Source: Variovorax paradoxus (GTDB lineage: Bacteria > Pseudomonadota > Gammaproteobacteria > Burkholderiales > Burkholderiaceae_C). Taken from it: a stretch of DNA of 64,000 nucleotides. Under the pieces are notes generated by a model. That model had not been told where the DNA came from. It saw nothing but the letters and a program-made list of their open reading frames with translations, and searched no databases. Both the position numbers and the translations under genes were made by a program. Below are positions 33,460 through 41,625 of this stretch, in pieces. The stretch lies in contig CP063167.1 of NCBI GenBank assembly GCA_016806145.1, forward strand, positions 62,001-126,000, given 5' to 3'. The number at the start of each line of letters is the position of its first letter. Within the stretch, counting starts at the first letter, position 1.

Positions 33460-35088
33460 TCATGGCACAGGGGCATTCTTGCGAAACTGCGGATTGCGCC
33501 TTGCCTTCGTGGCCTGCTCGAAGCCGTAGGCGATGGACAGCAGCGTGGGCTCGCTCCAGCGCGTGCCGACGAAATAGATCGCAACGGGCATCCCGCTGCT
33601 GTCGATTCCCATCGGAACCGTGATGCCGGGATAGCCGGCCATCGCGCCGCTGCGCCCCGGGCTCACGAGGGCATCGAGGCCATTCGACGACAGGACGCGG
33701 TCGAACTCGCCGGCCACGCGTGCCTTCTGTTCGCGGGCCATTTGCTCATAGGGGACGGTAGAGGGTACGAGCAGCTCGACGGCCATGTCGATCCACCGTT
33801 GCGAGTAGGGCGTTCCATCGGGAAACAAGGGGACGGTCTTGTTGAACGCCTGCAGTTCCTCGATGGTCTTGACGGGAAGCCCAACTCTGGTTGCGAGGTA
33901 TGCATTCAGCTCCCTGCCGAAGTAGTAGCCCAGCAGCGTCCATTCATCCACCTCGAATTCGCTGGGGCTCTCCACAGGCACCACCGTCGCGCCGAGTCGG
34001 CGCAGGGTGTCCAGCGCGGGCATGAAGTCGGGGTAGAAGTCGGCTGCGGCGTGCAGGCCCGACGAATAGCCAATGCGCTTGCCCTTCAATCCGTCGAGGC
34101 TCAGGAACTTCGTGAAATCGACTGCATGAGCCTGCGCGTCCGCCGTGGCTGCGTCCTTCGGATCGGTGGCCGCCATCGCGGAAAGCAGGAGGGCCGCATC
34201 GCGGACCGTGCGTGCCATCGGACCCGGGGTGTCCTGGGTGCTCGCGATCGGGATGATGCCTGTTCTGCTGGCCAGCCCCAGCGTGGGACGCAAGCCGACG
34301 ATGCCATTCATCGCCGCGGGACACAGGATCGATCCATCGGTCTCGGTGCCGATCGCGATGGGCACGAAGCCGGCCGCCACCGCTACCGCCGATCCCGCAC
34401 TCGATCCGCAGGGTTCTCCGTCCAGCACATGTGCATTCAATGTCTGGCCACCTCGCCCGCTCCATCCATTGGGGAGAAGAGGGGAACGAAAGCCCGCCAA
34501 CTCGCTGAGATTCGTCTTCCCGAGAATCAGTGCGCCTGCTTCGCGCAACTTCTTCGCGACGAAGGCGTCCTGCAGTGCGGGCTTCCCCACCAGCGCCAGC
34601 GAACCCGCCGTGGTCTGCATCCTGTCGCCGGTGTCGATGTTGTCCTTCAGAAAGACCGGAATGCCGTGCAGCGGCCCGCGCGACTGGCCCGCGGCACGTT
34701 CCGCATCCAGCTGGTCGGCGATGGCCATGGCATCGGGGTTGAGCTCGATGACGGCATTGACGGCCGGTCCCTTCTTGTCGAGCGCATCGATGCGGGCCAG
34801 CAGGTAGGTCGCCATGTCGCGCGAGGTGGCGCCCTGCGCCATCTTCTCGCTCAGGCCCGCGATGTCGAGGTACTCGATGCCTTCGAGCGAGGGTGGCACG
34901 ACGGCGGGCGCTGTCGGCGGGACCGGCACGACGACGCCATCCCCGGCCGTCGCCGGTGGCGCCATGGCAAGCGGAGAGATGCTCGCGCCATCGCCCCCAC
35001 CACAAGCCGACAGCACGAGGCACAGCAGCGGCAAACACCAGACGCGGATGGCTGCCTTGGGACGGCGTGGACGAACATCGCTCTTCAT
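33460..35088 (-). CDS. Amidase-signature-family lipoprotein
   Basis: 542 aa; ATG 35088 chosen because AAGGAG sits 6 nt upstream, whereas the in-frame GTG at 35094 has no spacing. Lipobox LVLSAC (Cys29). Amidase-signature catalytic triad: Lys148 (GIPVFLKDNID), cis-Ser229/230 (GEPCGSSAGSA) and Ser253 (ETDGSILCP). These enzymes hydrolyse carboxamides or peptidyl amides. It sits between the two duplicated M14 peptidases, so the three exported enzymes probably act on the same peptides or amides in the periplasm. Confidence 0.93.
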   Translation of the reverse strand: MKSDVRPRRPKAAIRVWCLPLLCLVLSACGGGDGASISPLAMAPPATAGDGVVVPVPPTAPAVVPPSLEGIEYLDIAGLSEKMAQGATSRDMATYLLARIDALDKKGPAVNAVIELNPDAMAIADQLDAERAAGQSRGPLHGIPVFLKDNIDTGDRMQTTAGSLALVGKPALQDAFVAKKLREAGALILGKTNLSELAGFRSPLLPNGWSGRGGQTLNAHVLDGEPCGSSAGSAVAVAAGFVPIAIGTETDGSILCPAAMNGIVGLRPTLGLASRTGIIPIASTQDTPGPMARTVRDAALLLSAMAATDPKDAATADAQAHAVDFTKFLSLDGLKGKRIGYSSGLHAAADFYPDFMPALDTLRRLGATVVPVESPSEFEVDEWTLLGYYFGRELNAYLATRVGLPVKTIEELQAFNKTVPLFPDGTPYSQRWIDMAVELLVPSTVPYEQMAREQKARVAGEFDRVLSSNGLDALVSPGRSGAMAGYPGITVPMGIDSSGMPVAIYFVGTRWSEPTLLSIAYGFEQATKARRNPQFRKNAPVP

Positions 35089-35148
35089 GGTCACTCCTTG
35101 TCGATCGTGGGATGCAGGTGAATGGCGCCGCGATGCACGGCGACGACG

Positions 35149-35325
35149 CTAGGGCTTGCAGTTGATTTCGGTGACCGGTGGAATGACCGGCGCGATGGTC
35201 GCGGGACCGACGCCGGTCGGCACGAAGCTCGCGCCGCCCCCGTCGCCACCGCCGCAGGCGGTGACCACGAGGCCAAGAAGCAGCGCGGGCAAAGACCGCG
35301 CAAGGACCGAGAGCTGGATCTGCAT
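35149..35325 (-). CDS. Mini-lipoprotein (58 aa)
   Basis: MQIQLSVLARSLPALLLGLV then VTACGGGDGGG: a lipoprotein signal with lipobox VTAC, followed by a Gly-rich linker and a 35-residue tail ending PVTEINCKP. AGGAGT lies 8 nt before the ATG at 35325; the upstream ATG at 35340 is less likely. Sits 37 bp after M14 copy B and 60 bp before the amidase. No family recognised. A decayed second copy follows M14 copy A. Could be an accessory or maturation partner of the peptidase. Confidence 0.7.
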   Translation of the reverse strand: MQIQLSVLARSLPALLLGLVVTACGGGDGGGASFVPTGVGPATIAPVIPPVTEINCKP

Positions 35326-35362
35326 GCTGTGACTCCTCATGTCGAAAACGAAACCAACGCGA

Positions 35363-37360
35363 TCAGCTAGCCGACGGCGCCGGCGGGCAGGGCTGCGGTG
35401 CATCCTTGGCGAGCACCTCGAGGAAGACCGCGTCGGGCGGCCCGGCCCTGCCCTTCCGGTTGACGCCCTGCACGTAGAGCAGGTGCTTGCCCGGCAGGAA
35501 GGCCGAGGTGTCGATCACGCCCGAGACCGTCACCTTGGGCCCCGCGCCGAAGGCGACGTCGGCGGTGGCGCTCAACGGGATCGCCTTGGCGGTGCTGTCC
35601 CAGGGCACGGTGTTGATGTAGGCGTTGGCGGCCTGGATGGGCTGGGGGTCGTGCCGGGTCACCGGCCAGTCGCTGTCGCCCTCGGCGTAGCGATAGCGGT
35701 CGTCGTCGATCGTGGCCGTGAGCGTGACGGACTCGCCCTGCCTGACGCTGGCGGCGGAGAGCTTGAGGTCCGCCGCGTCGGGCCCGAGCGGAAGCTGGTA
35801 CGGCGCCTTCAGCGTGCGGGCCGCATAGCGCAGGGACGCCACGTTCTTCGGGAAGGTGTCCTTCTCGAACTCCTCGCAGGGCTCGTAGAACGAGGTGCCC
35901 AGCTCGATCGTGAGCGAGGGCGCGCCGAGTTCGCCATAGAAGGTGTCGGTGGTCGTGCCTTCGGTGTCGTAGCCGACCATCTGATCGGCGGCATATCCGT
36001 TGTACCAAGCGAGGCGCTGCGCGAAGGCCGCCATGCCGTCGTCGTTGGCGGTCTTGGAATCGCCCTTGAGCACCTCGCGTCGGACGCCCCAAGGCCACAG
36101 CACCAGTTGCGAGTAGCTGTGGATGTCGAGGTACAGGCCTTCGTAGTCGTCGGGGGCAGCGGTCGAGAAATCGTTGGCCGCGGCGATTCGCCGGTCCCGC
36201 AGCAGGCCGCCCGTGAAGCTGCCATCCTGCTGGCGCGTGCCCGCAACGTACCGGACGATGGCGGCCGTTTCGGGCTCCGAGGCAGCGGCCTTGCCCCGGA
36301 AATCCGCTTCGCACGCGTCGTCGCTCGATCCCTTGCCTTCGGTGCTGTCCCAGCCGAACGGGAAGTTGCGGTTCAGGTCGATGCCGGAATCCACGGGCCC
36401 GATGAACCGGGCCATCAGCTCGTCATCGGGCGATTTGCAATAGCCGTCCACCAGGTTCACGTTCTTGCGCCAGCCGGCCCCGAGGTTTTGCGCCACGGCC
36501 TGCTCCGCAAGCTTCCGGCCATCGGGATTCGCATGCAGGATGAAGTGGAACTCGTTGTGGTCGAGCAGCCAGGTGGCCGTGGGATCGGTGCCGTGGTTCT
36601 TCACCAGCCACTCGGCGAAGCGCGTGGAGATCTCGGCCGGCGTGTATTCGCGCGCATGGATCGACGAGGTGGTGACCATGCGCGGCACGGTCCTGTTCTG
36701 GATGCGCTCCTGGTTGCCGATGACGACGGCACGCAGCGGGTTGGCTTCGCTGTCGGGCAGCAGGTCGAAGTCGATCGTGCTCAGCACGCTCTGCGGCAGG
36801 TACTTGATCAGCACGTTGCGAAATGAGAGCAGCTGTGTCTGCACCCAGGTCTGGCCCACGGGAGCGACACGAATCAGCTTCGGGTATTGCGCCACCAGCG
36901 CATCGATGTCGAGATTGGCCCGCTCGACGGTGCGGTAGCAGGCGGCGTTGCCGTCGAACAGCGGATCGCCGGGCTTGCCGAGCTTCAGCAACTGTTGCTG
37001 CCGCTCGCGCTGGAAGCCGCGGATCTTCTCGGAGCGCTCGGCATCGATCTCGACCGTGTAGCCCAGGCTGCGCAAGCGTTCGACGGCTCGCGAGTCGAGT
37101 TCCGTCGCGATGGTCTTGCTGGCCCGGTCCAGCCGCATGTGGTCGATCCAGCGCGACAGGCGCTGGATGTCCTCGCGCGATGCATAGGACACGCGCACCG
37201 ACCAGATGCGGCCCTGCTCGAGTTGCGCTGGCAGTACGGCGGCGGGGTTCACCGTGCCTTGCGCGGTCGCGAGGGGTGCGAGCTGCGCGAGCACGATCAG
37301 GCCGGTGATCGCGAGACGAAAACGCTGGGGCCGCGGTGCGGCGTGAAGATCGGCGCTCAT
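35363..37360 (-). CDS. M14-family zinc carboxypeptidase, exported (copy B)
   Basis: 665 aa; ATG 37360 chosen because MSADLHAAPRPQ aligns with the start of copy A, although a further in-frame ATG exists at 37381. Signal peptide (LAITGLIVLAQLAPLATA). Zinc-site SSIHAREYTPAE, YLDIHSYSQLVLWPWG and catalytic-Glu LTIELGTSFYE are conserved, followed by the same C-terminal Ig-like domain. Lacks the ~16-residue insertion of copy A. Its own downstream mini-lipoprotein is intact, so this copy is probably the ancestral arrangement. Confidence 0.93.
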   Translation of the reverse strand: MSADLHAAPRPQRFRLAITGLIVLAQLAPLATAQGTVNPAAVLPAQLEQGRIWSVRVSYASREDIQRLSRWIDHMRLDRASKTIATELDSRAVERLRSLGYTVEIDAERSEKIRGFQRERQQQLLKLGKPGDPLFDGNAACYRTVERANLDIDALVAQYPKLIRVAPVGQTWVQTQLLSFRNVLIKYLPQSVLSTIDFDLLPDSEANPLRAVVIGNQERIQNRTVPRMVTTSSIHAREYTPAEISTRFAEWLVKNHGTDPTATWLLDHNEFHFILHANPDGRKLAEQAVAQNLGAGWRKNVNLVDGYCKSPDDELMARFIGPVDSGIDLNRNFPFGWDSTEGKGSSDDACEADFRGKAAASEPETAAIVRYVAGTRQQDGSFTGGLLRDRRIAAANDFSTAAPDDYEGLYLDIHSYSQLVLWPWGVRREVLKGDSKTANDDGMAAFAQRLAWYNGYAADQMVGYDTEGTTTDTFYGELGAPSLTIELGTSFYEPCEEFEKDTFPKNVASLRYAARTLKAPYQLPLGPDAADLKLSAASVRQGESVTLTATIDDDRYRYAEGDSDWPVTRHDPQPIQAANAYINTVPWDSTAKAIPLSATADVAFGAGPKVTVSGVIDTSAFLPGKHLLYVQGVNRKGRAGPPDAVFLEVLAKDAPQPCPPAPSAS

Positions 37361-37579
37361 GTGGGTGGTCCTGTGCTGCATTCATGAAATTCACCGGCCA
37401 GGCTCGCGCTACGGCAGTCCAGGCCGGCACCGTCTCGAAGGGGCATCGGAGATTCGCGTCCACACGGTCCTTCGAAAGGGACCGTCTCGCAGTCATGAAT
37501 GGCGCATGGACGCGCGGGTGCGTTCCCTCCCTGTTCCGCACCCGGGGCAGGCTCACCGCGTGGGCGATGCCTGCTGGCG

Positions 37580-37635
37580 AAAAAGAATAATTCCCTCGGC
37601 GCTCGAGGGAAACGACCGTCTGTCCTTATTCTTTT
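37580..37635 (-). terminator. Intrinsic terminator after the LysR gene
   Basis: Stem TTCCCTCG / CGAGGGAA (37591-37598 / 37604-37611) lies inside perfect outer arms AAAAGAATAA (37581-37590) and TTATTCTTTT (37626-37635). Read on the minus strand the hairpin is followed by a T-rich tract, giving a good terminator 16-70 bp after the LysR stop. The symmetric design would also work in the other direction. Confidence 0.75.
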
Positions 37636-37650
37636 GAGAAAGTCGGTGCG

Positions 37651-38532
37651 TCAGTCGCGTAGCCTGGGCAGCAACGCGAGAAAGGCCTTGAGCAGCGGCG
37701 ACTCGTCCGACTTGCGCCAGACCACCAGCGTGTCGACATGCGTCTTCTCGCCCTTGAGCGGACGGAACACCACGCCCTCGCGATGCAGCGCCTTCACGCA
37801 GGCCGGCACCAGCGCCACGCCCACGCCGCCCGAGACCAGGCTCACGATGGTGTTCATCTGGCGCGCCGGAAACATCCGCGGGCTGAAGCCGCGCCGCATG
37901 CAGGTGGCGACGATGGCGTCGAACATCTGCGGCCCGATGTGGCGCTCGAAGCCCAGGAAGCGTTCGCTCGCGAAGCGCTCGAGCGCCACGCTGCCGGGCC
38001 GCGCGAGCGCATGCGTCTCGGGCAGCGCGAGGATCAGCGTGTCCTTCTGCACCAGCCGCGAGTCCAGCGTCGGCGGCATCTCGGCCGGCTGCAGGATCAG
38101 GCCGATGTCGAGCCGGCCCGACTGCACGTCGGCCATGATCTGCTCGGTGATGCCCTCGCGCAGCGCGATGCTCGCATTGGGATGGTTCTCGTTGAAGTCG
38201 CGCAGCACCTGCGGCAGGAAGGTGTAGGCCGGCAGGCTGATGAAGCCGACCGCGATCGAGCCCTTGAGGCCGGCCGCCGCATCCTTCGCATGGCGGCGCA
38301 GGCTCTCCATGCCGCCGAGCACGGCGCGCGCGTCGCGCAGGGCCTCCTCGCCCGCGCGCGTGATGGCGATGCGGCGCGAGCTGCGCTCGAACAGCGCGAC
38401 GCCGAGCTCCTCCTCCAGCTCCTTGATCGCCAGGCTCACCGGCGGTTGCGAGAGATTGAGGCGTTCGGCGGCGCGGCCGAAGTGCAGTTCCTCGGCAACG
38501 GCGACCAGGCAGCGCAAGTGGCGGAGTTCCAT
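37651..38532 (-). CDS. LysR-family transcriptional regulator
   Basis: 293 aa. N-terminal winged HTH (MELRHLRCLVAVAEELHFGR, RLNLSQPPVSLAIKEL), then the periplasmic-binding-protein-like effector domain (SIAVGFISLPAYTFLPQVLR onward). Divergent from the PPC/SDR/thiolase/ligase/TRAP operon with a 116-bp spacer that contains a 21-bp-spaced direct repeat, so it is its probable regulator. A strong terminator follows its stop. Confidence 0.93.
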   Translation of the reverse strand: MELRHLRCLVAVAEELHFGRAAERLNLSQPPVSLAIKELEEELGVALFERSSRRIAITRAGEEALRDARAVLGGMESLRRHAKDAAAGLKGSIAVGFISLPAYTFLPQVLRDFNENHPNASIALREGITEQIMADVQSGRLDIGLILQPAEMPPTLDSRLVQKDTLILALPETHALARPGSVALERFASERFLGFERHIGPQMFDAIVATCMRRGFSPRMFPARQMNTIVSLVSGGVGVALVPACVKALHREGVVFRPLKGEKTHVDTLVVWRKSDESPLLKAFLALLPRLRD

Positions 38533-38563
38533 CGATCTGAATCCTGTATTGATCGATCTGAAT
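38531..38563. promoter_or_regulatory. Direct repeat, two-turn spacing, at the start of the LysR/PPC divergent spacer
   Basis: ATCGATCTGAAT occurs at 38531-38542 and again at 38552-38563, a 21-bp offset (two helical turns). The first copy begins at the LysR start codon. Same-face repeats beside a LysR gene are consistent with a tetramer-binding operator for autoregulation and control of the divergent operon. Confidence 0.5.
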
Positions 38564-38648
38564 TGTAGATTTGTTGCTATGGATCACCGCTCCTAGACTC
38601 CGCGACCATGCGCCGGCCCTACCCCCTGCCGCGCAGTCAGGAGACAAC

Positions 38649-39203
38649 GTGAACAAGCAGTCGACGACGGCCCTGCCACGAGCAAGGACCGTGGTCCACC
38701 CTGGGCCCAGCGGCCCCGTGAGGATCAACCACATGCGTGCCGACCACGGTCGGCACTTCCGGCTTTCGCTGCCCGCGGGCCGCACCCTGCACGAGGGCCT
38801 GGTCGAGGCGCTGGCGCGCGAGGCGGTGCACAGCGCCTCGATGACGCTGCTCGGCGGCGACCTCGAGAGCCTCCGCTTCTGCATGGCCCTGCCCGACCCC
38901 TCGGGCCGCGTGCTCGCCACCTATGGCGCGCCGGTGCCGCTGCGCGGCGCGCGGCTGATCTTCGGCAACGCCACGCTGGGCCGCTCGGCCTCGAACGCGC
39001 CGCTGGTCCACTGCCATGGCGCCTTCTGCGAGGCGGACGGCACGGTGCGCGGCGGCCACATCCTCTGCGACCGCAGCGTGGTCGGCCGCGTGCCGGTCAC
39101 GGTGCTCGTGACCGCGCTCGACAGCTTCGAGCTGCGCGTGGCCTACGACGAGGAGACGCGCATGCCGCTGATGCGCCCCGAGGCGAGGGCCGGCCATGTC
39201 TGA
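38649..39203 (+). CDS. PPC/DUF296-domain protein (first of pair)
   Basis: 184 aa, GTG start with CAGGAG 7 nt upstream; an internal ATG further on would truncate the leader. The PPC (DUF296) domain spans ~45-180, with the conserved His pattern LVHCHGAFCEADGTVRGGHI. The domain forms trimers and occurs both in plant AT-hook proteins and in prokaryotic stand-alone proteins of unclear function; an enzymatic or metabolite-binding role is plausible in an operon of CoA metabolism. First gene of the operon; overlaps its partner by 8 bp. Confidence 0.8.
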   Translation: MNKQSTTALPRARTVVHPGPSGPVRINHMRADHGRHFRLSLPAGRTLHEGLVEALAREAVHSASMTLLGGDLESLRFCMALPDPSGRVLATYGAPVPLRGARLIFGNATLGRSASNAPLVHCHGAFCEADGTVRGGHILCDRSVVGRVPVTVLVTALDSFELRVAYDEETRMPLMRPEARAGHV

Positions 39204-39597
39204 AGTCCGCCTGATCGAACGCGGCCGCATGGGCCGCGTGGCCTACGCACGCATCGGCCCCAACGAAGACCTGATGCAGGGCGTCGAGAAGCTCTGCGTG
39301 GCCCAGGGCTTTCGCCATGCCTTCGTGCGCGGCGCGCTCGGCAGCCTGATCGACGCCTGCCTCGAGCGCCCCGACGGCGCCTGCCAGGTGATCCGAGGCC
39401 CGGCCATCGAGGTCGTGAGCCTGGCCGGCGAAGTGCGCCGGCAGCCCGACGGCAGCCTGCGCTCCTCGCTCACCGGCGTGGTCGCCGACACCGAGGGCCG
39501 GGTCTACGGCGGGCCCTTCGTGGCCGGCGCCAACACCGTGTGCGTCACCTTCGAGATCACGCTCGAGGAGTGGCTGCCCGCCGACGACGACAACTGA
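39196..39597 (+). CDS. PPC/DUF296-domain protein (second of pair)
   Basis: 133 aa, a bare PPC domain (MGRVAYARIGPNEDLMQGVE then VRGALGSL and GPFVAGANTVCVTFEITLEE). Unlike the first PPC protein, the metal-type HCH stretch is replaced by SLTG at the equivalent place (SLRSSLTGVVADTEGRVYGG). It overlaps the first PPC gene by 8 bp, suggesting a heteromeric complex in which one partner carries the His residues. Function unknown. Confidence 0.8.
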   Translation: MSEVRLIERGRMGRVAYARIGPNEDLMQGVEKLCVAQGFRHAFVRGALGSLIDACLERPDGACQVIRGPAIEVVSLAGEVRRQPDGSLRSSLTGVVADTEGRVYGGPFVAGANTVCVTFEITLEEWLPADDDN

Positions 39598-39619
39598 TTT
39601 CGACAACTGCAGGACTCCC

Positions 39620-40438
39620 ATGACAGACACCACCTCTTCCCGGCGCGTCGCCGTCGTCACCGGCGGCGCGCGCGGCATCGGCCTCGCGATCGGCCAATGG
39701 TTCCTCGCGCACGGCCACCAGGTCGCGCTGCTCGACAACGACCGCGCCACGCTCGAAGCGACCGGCCGCACGCTCGCGCAGCCCGATCGCGTGCTGACCG
39801 TGAACTGCGACGTGTCCGATCCGGCGCAGGTCGACGCGGCCGCGCATGCCGTGGTCGCGCGCTTCGGCCGCGTCGATGCGCTGGTCAACAACGCGGGCGT
39901 GGCGGTGTTCAAGCGCGTGGCCGACACCAGCTTCGCCGACTGGCGCGCGGTGCTCGGCACCAACCTCGACGGCGCCTTCCTCTGCACCCAGGCCTTCGGC
40001 GCGCTGATGGTGCAGGCCGGTGGCGGCGCGGTGGTGAACGTGGCCTCGATCTCGGGCCTGCGCGCGAGCACGCTGCGCGTGGCCTACGGCACCAGCAAGG
40101 CGGCACTGATCCACCTGACCAAGCAATACGCGGTCGAGCTCGGCAACGCCGGCGTGCGCGTGAACGTGATCGCACCGGGCCCGGTCGAGACCGAGATGGC
40201 CAAGCTGGTCCACAGCGTGGCGATCCGCTCCGACTACTACGACGCGATCCCGCTCGGGCGCTACGGCAGCGTGGAGGAGATGGCGAACACGGTCGGCTTC
40301 CTCTGCAGCGATGCCGCCAGCTTCATCAACGGCCAGGTGATCGCTGTCGACGGCGGCTTCGACGCTGCGGGCGTCGGCCTGCCGACCCTGCGCCGCGGAC
40401 TGCCGTCCGAACGCGCCCCCGAAGCCGCGCACGCCTGA
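39620..40438 (+). CDS. Short-chain dehydrogenase/reductase
   Basis: 272 aa. Coenzyme loop TGGARGIG (14-21), NNAG (90-93), catalytic Ser near 143-145 and Tyr156-x3-Lys160 (YGTSK), and the PG-V-TEM segment (APGPVETEMAKLV). The FabG/BDH-type sequence suggests a 3-hydroxyacyl or hydroxy-acid dehydrogenase. Third gene of the operon, before thiolase, so a 3-hydroxyacyl-CoA to 3-oxoacyl-CoA step is a reasonable guess. Confidence 0.92.
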   Translation: MTDTTSSRRVAVVTGGARGIGLAIGQWFLAHGHQVALLDNDRATLEATGRTLAQPDRVLTVNCDVSDPAQVDAAAHAVVARFGRVDALVNNAGVAVFKRVADTSFADWRAVLGTNLDGAFLCTQAFGALMVQAGGGAVVNVASISGLRASTLRVAYGTSKAALIHLTKQYAVELGNAGVRVNVIAPGPVETEMAKLVHSVAIRSDYYDAIPLGRYGSVEEMANTVGFLCSDAASFINGQVIAVDGGFDAAGVGLPTLRRGLPSERAPEAAHA

Positions 40439-40452
40439 AGGAACCACACATC

Positions 40453-41625
40453 ATGAACCACGACAACGCCTTCATCACCGGCTGGGGCCACACGGTCTTC
40501 GGCAAGCTCGACGCGGTCGACAGCGAACAGCTGATTCGCGATGCGGTGGACCCCGCGCTGCACACGGCCGGGCTCGAGGCCGCCGACATCGACGGTGTCT
40601 TCGTCGGCCACTTCAACGGCGGCTTCATGCCGCAGGACTTCAGCGCCTCGCTGGTCGCGCTCGCGGTGCCGCAGTTGCGCCATGTGCCGGCCGTGCGCAT
40701 GGAGAACGCCTGCGCCACCGGCTCGGCCGCGATCTGGGCCGCGCTCGACGCGGTGCACAGCGGCCGCGTGCGCCATGCGCTGGTGGTGGGCTTCGAGATC
40801 ATGAATGCCGTGCCCGCCCCGGTGGTCGCGCAGACGCTGCTGCGCTGCTCCTACGTGAAGGAGGAAGGCGAGACGCCCGCGGGCTTCGCGGGCGTGTTCG
40901 GCCGCATCGCGGGCAGCTACTTCGAGCGCTTCGGCGACCAGGGCGATGCGCTCGCGGCCATCGCGGCCAAGAACCACGCCAACGGCATGCACAACCCCTT
41001 CGCCCACATGCGGCGCGACCTGGGCTTCGATTTCTGCCGCCAGGTGTCGGAGCGCAATCCGGTGGTCGCGGGCCCGCTCAAGCGCTCCGATTGCTCGCTG
41101 GTCTCCGACGGCGCCGCGGCGCTGGTGATCTCGGCCGCACCGACGGCCTCGGCCCGCGTGCCGGCCGTGCGCTGGCGCTCGCGCACGCAGGTCAACGAAT
41201 ACCTGCCGCTGTCGCGCCGCGATCCCACGCGCTTCGAGGGCGCGGCGCTTGCATGGAGTCGCGGGCTCGAGGCGGCCGGGCTCAAGCTGGACGATCTGGG
41301 CTTCGTCGAGACGCACGACTGCTTCACCATCGCCGAACTGCTCGAGTACGAGGCCATGGGCCTGGCGCCGCACGGCCAGGGTGCGCGCGCCATTCTCGAT
41401 GGCGTGACGCGCAAGGACGGCCGGCTGCCGGTCAATCCCTCGGGCGGCCTCAAGTCGCGCGGCCATCCGATCGGCGCGACCGGCGTGTCGCAGCACGTGA
41501 TGGCGGCGATGCAGCTCACCGGCCTGGCGGGCGACATGCAGGTGGCCACGGGCCGGCCCGGTGCCGTCTTCAACATGGGCGGCGCGGCGGTCGCCAACTA
41601 CCTCAGCGTGCTGGAGGCGGTGTGA
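40453..41625 (+). CDS. Thiolase-family enzyme (SCP-x/acetyl-CoA acetyltransferase-like)
   Basis: 390 aa. Nucleophile Cys87 in VRMENACATGSAA, His motif VETHDCFTIAELLEYE, and the C-terminal NPSGGLKSRGHPIGATG. The length and degenerate CATGSAA (versus CASG) are typical of SCP-2-type thiolases acting on branched or steroid-like CoA esters. The ATG at 40453 lies 14 bp after the SDR stop. It probably cleaves a 3-oxoacyl-CoA made upstream. Next gene overlaps it by 4 bp. Confidence 0.9.
   Translation: MNHDNAFITGWGHTVFGKLDAVDSEQLIRDAVDPALHTAGLEAADIDGVFVGHFNGGFMPQDFSASLVALAVPQLRHVPAVRMENACATGSAAIWAALDAVHSGRVRHALVVGFEIMNAVPAPVVAQTLLRCSYVKEEGETPAGFAGVFGRIAGSYFERFGDQGDALAAIAAKNHANGMHNPFAHMRRDLGFDFCRQVSERNPVVAGPLKRSDCSLVSDGAAALVISAAPTASARVPAVRWRSRTQVNEYLPLSRRDPTRFEGAALAWSRGLEAAGLKLDDLGFVETHDCFTIAELLEYEAMGLAPHGQGARAILDGVTRKDGRLPVNPSGGLKSRGHPIGATGVSQHVMAAMQLTGLAGDMQVATGRPGAVFNMGGAAVANYLSVLEAV

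Noticed and set aside
32083..35121. 1012-codon plus-strand frame
   Set aside because: Antisense to the M14 peptidase and amidase genes, which have complete catalytic motifs on the minus strand.
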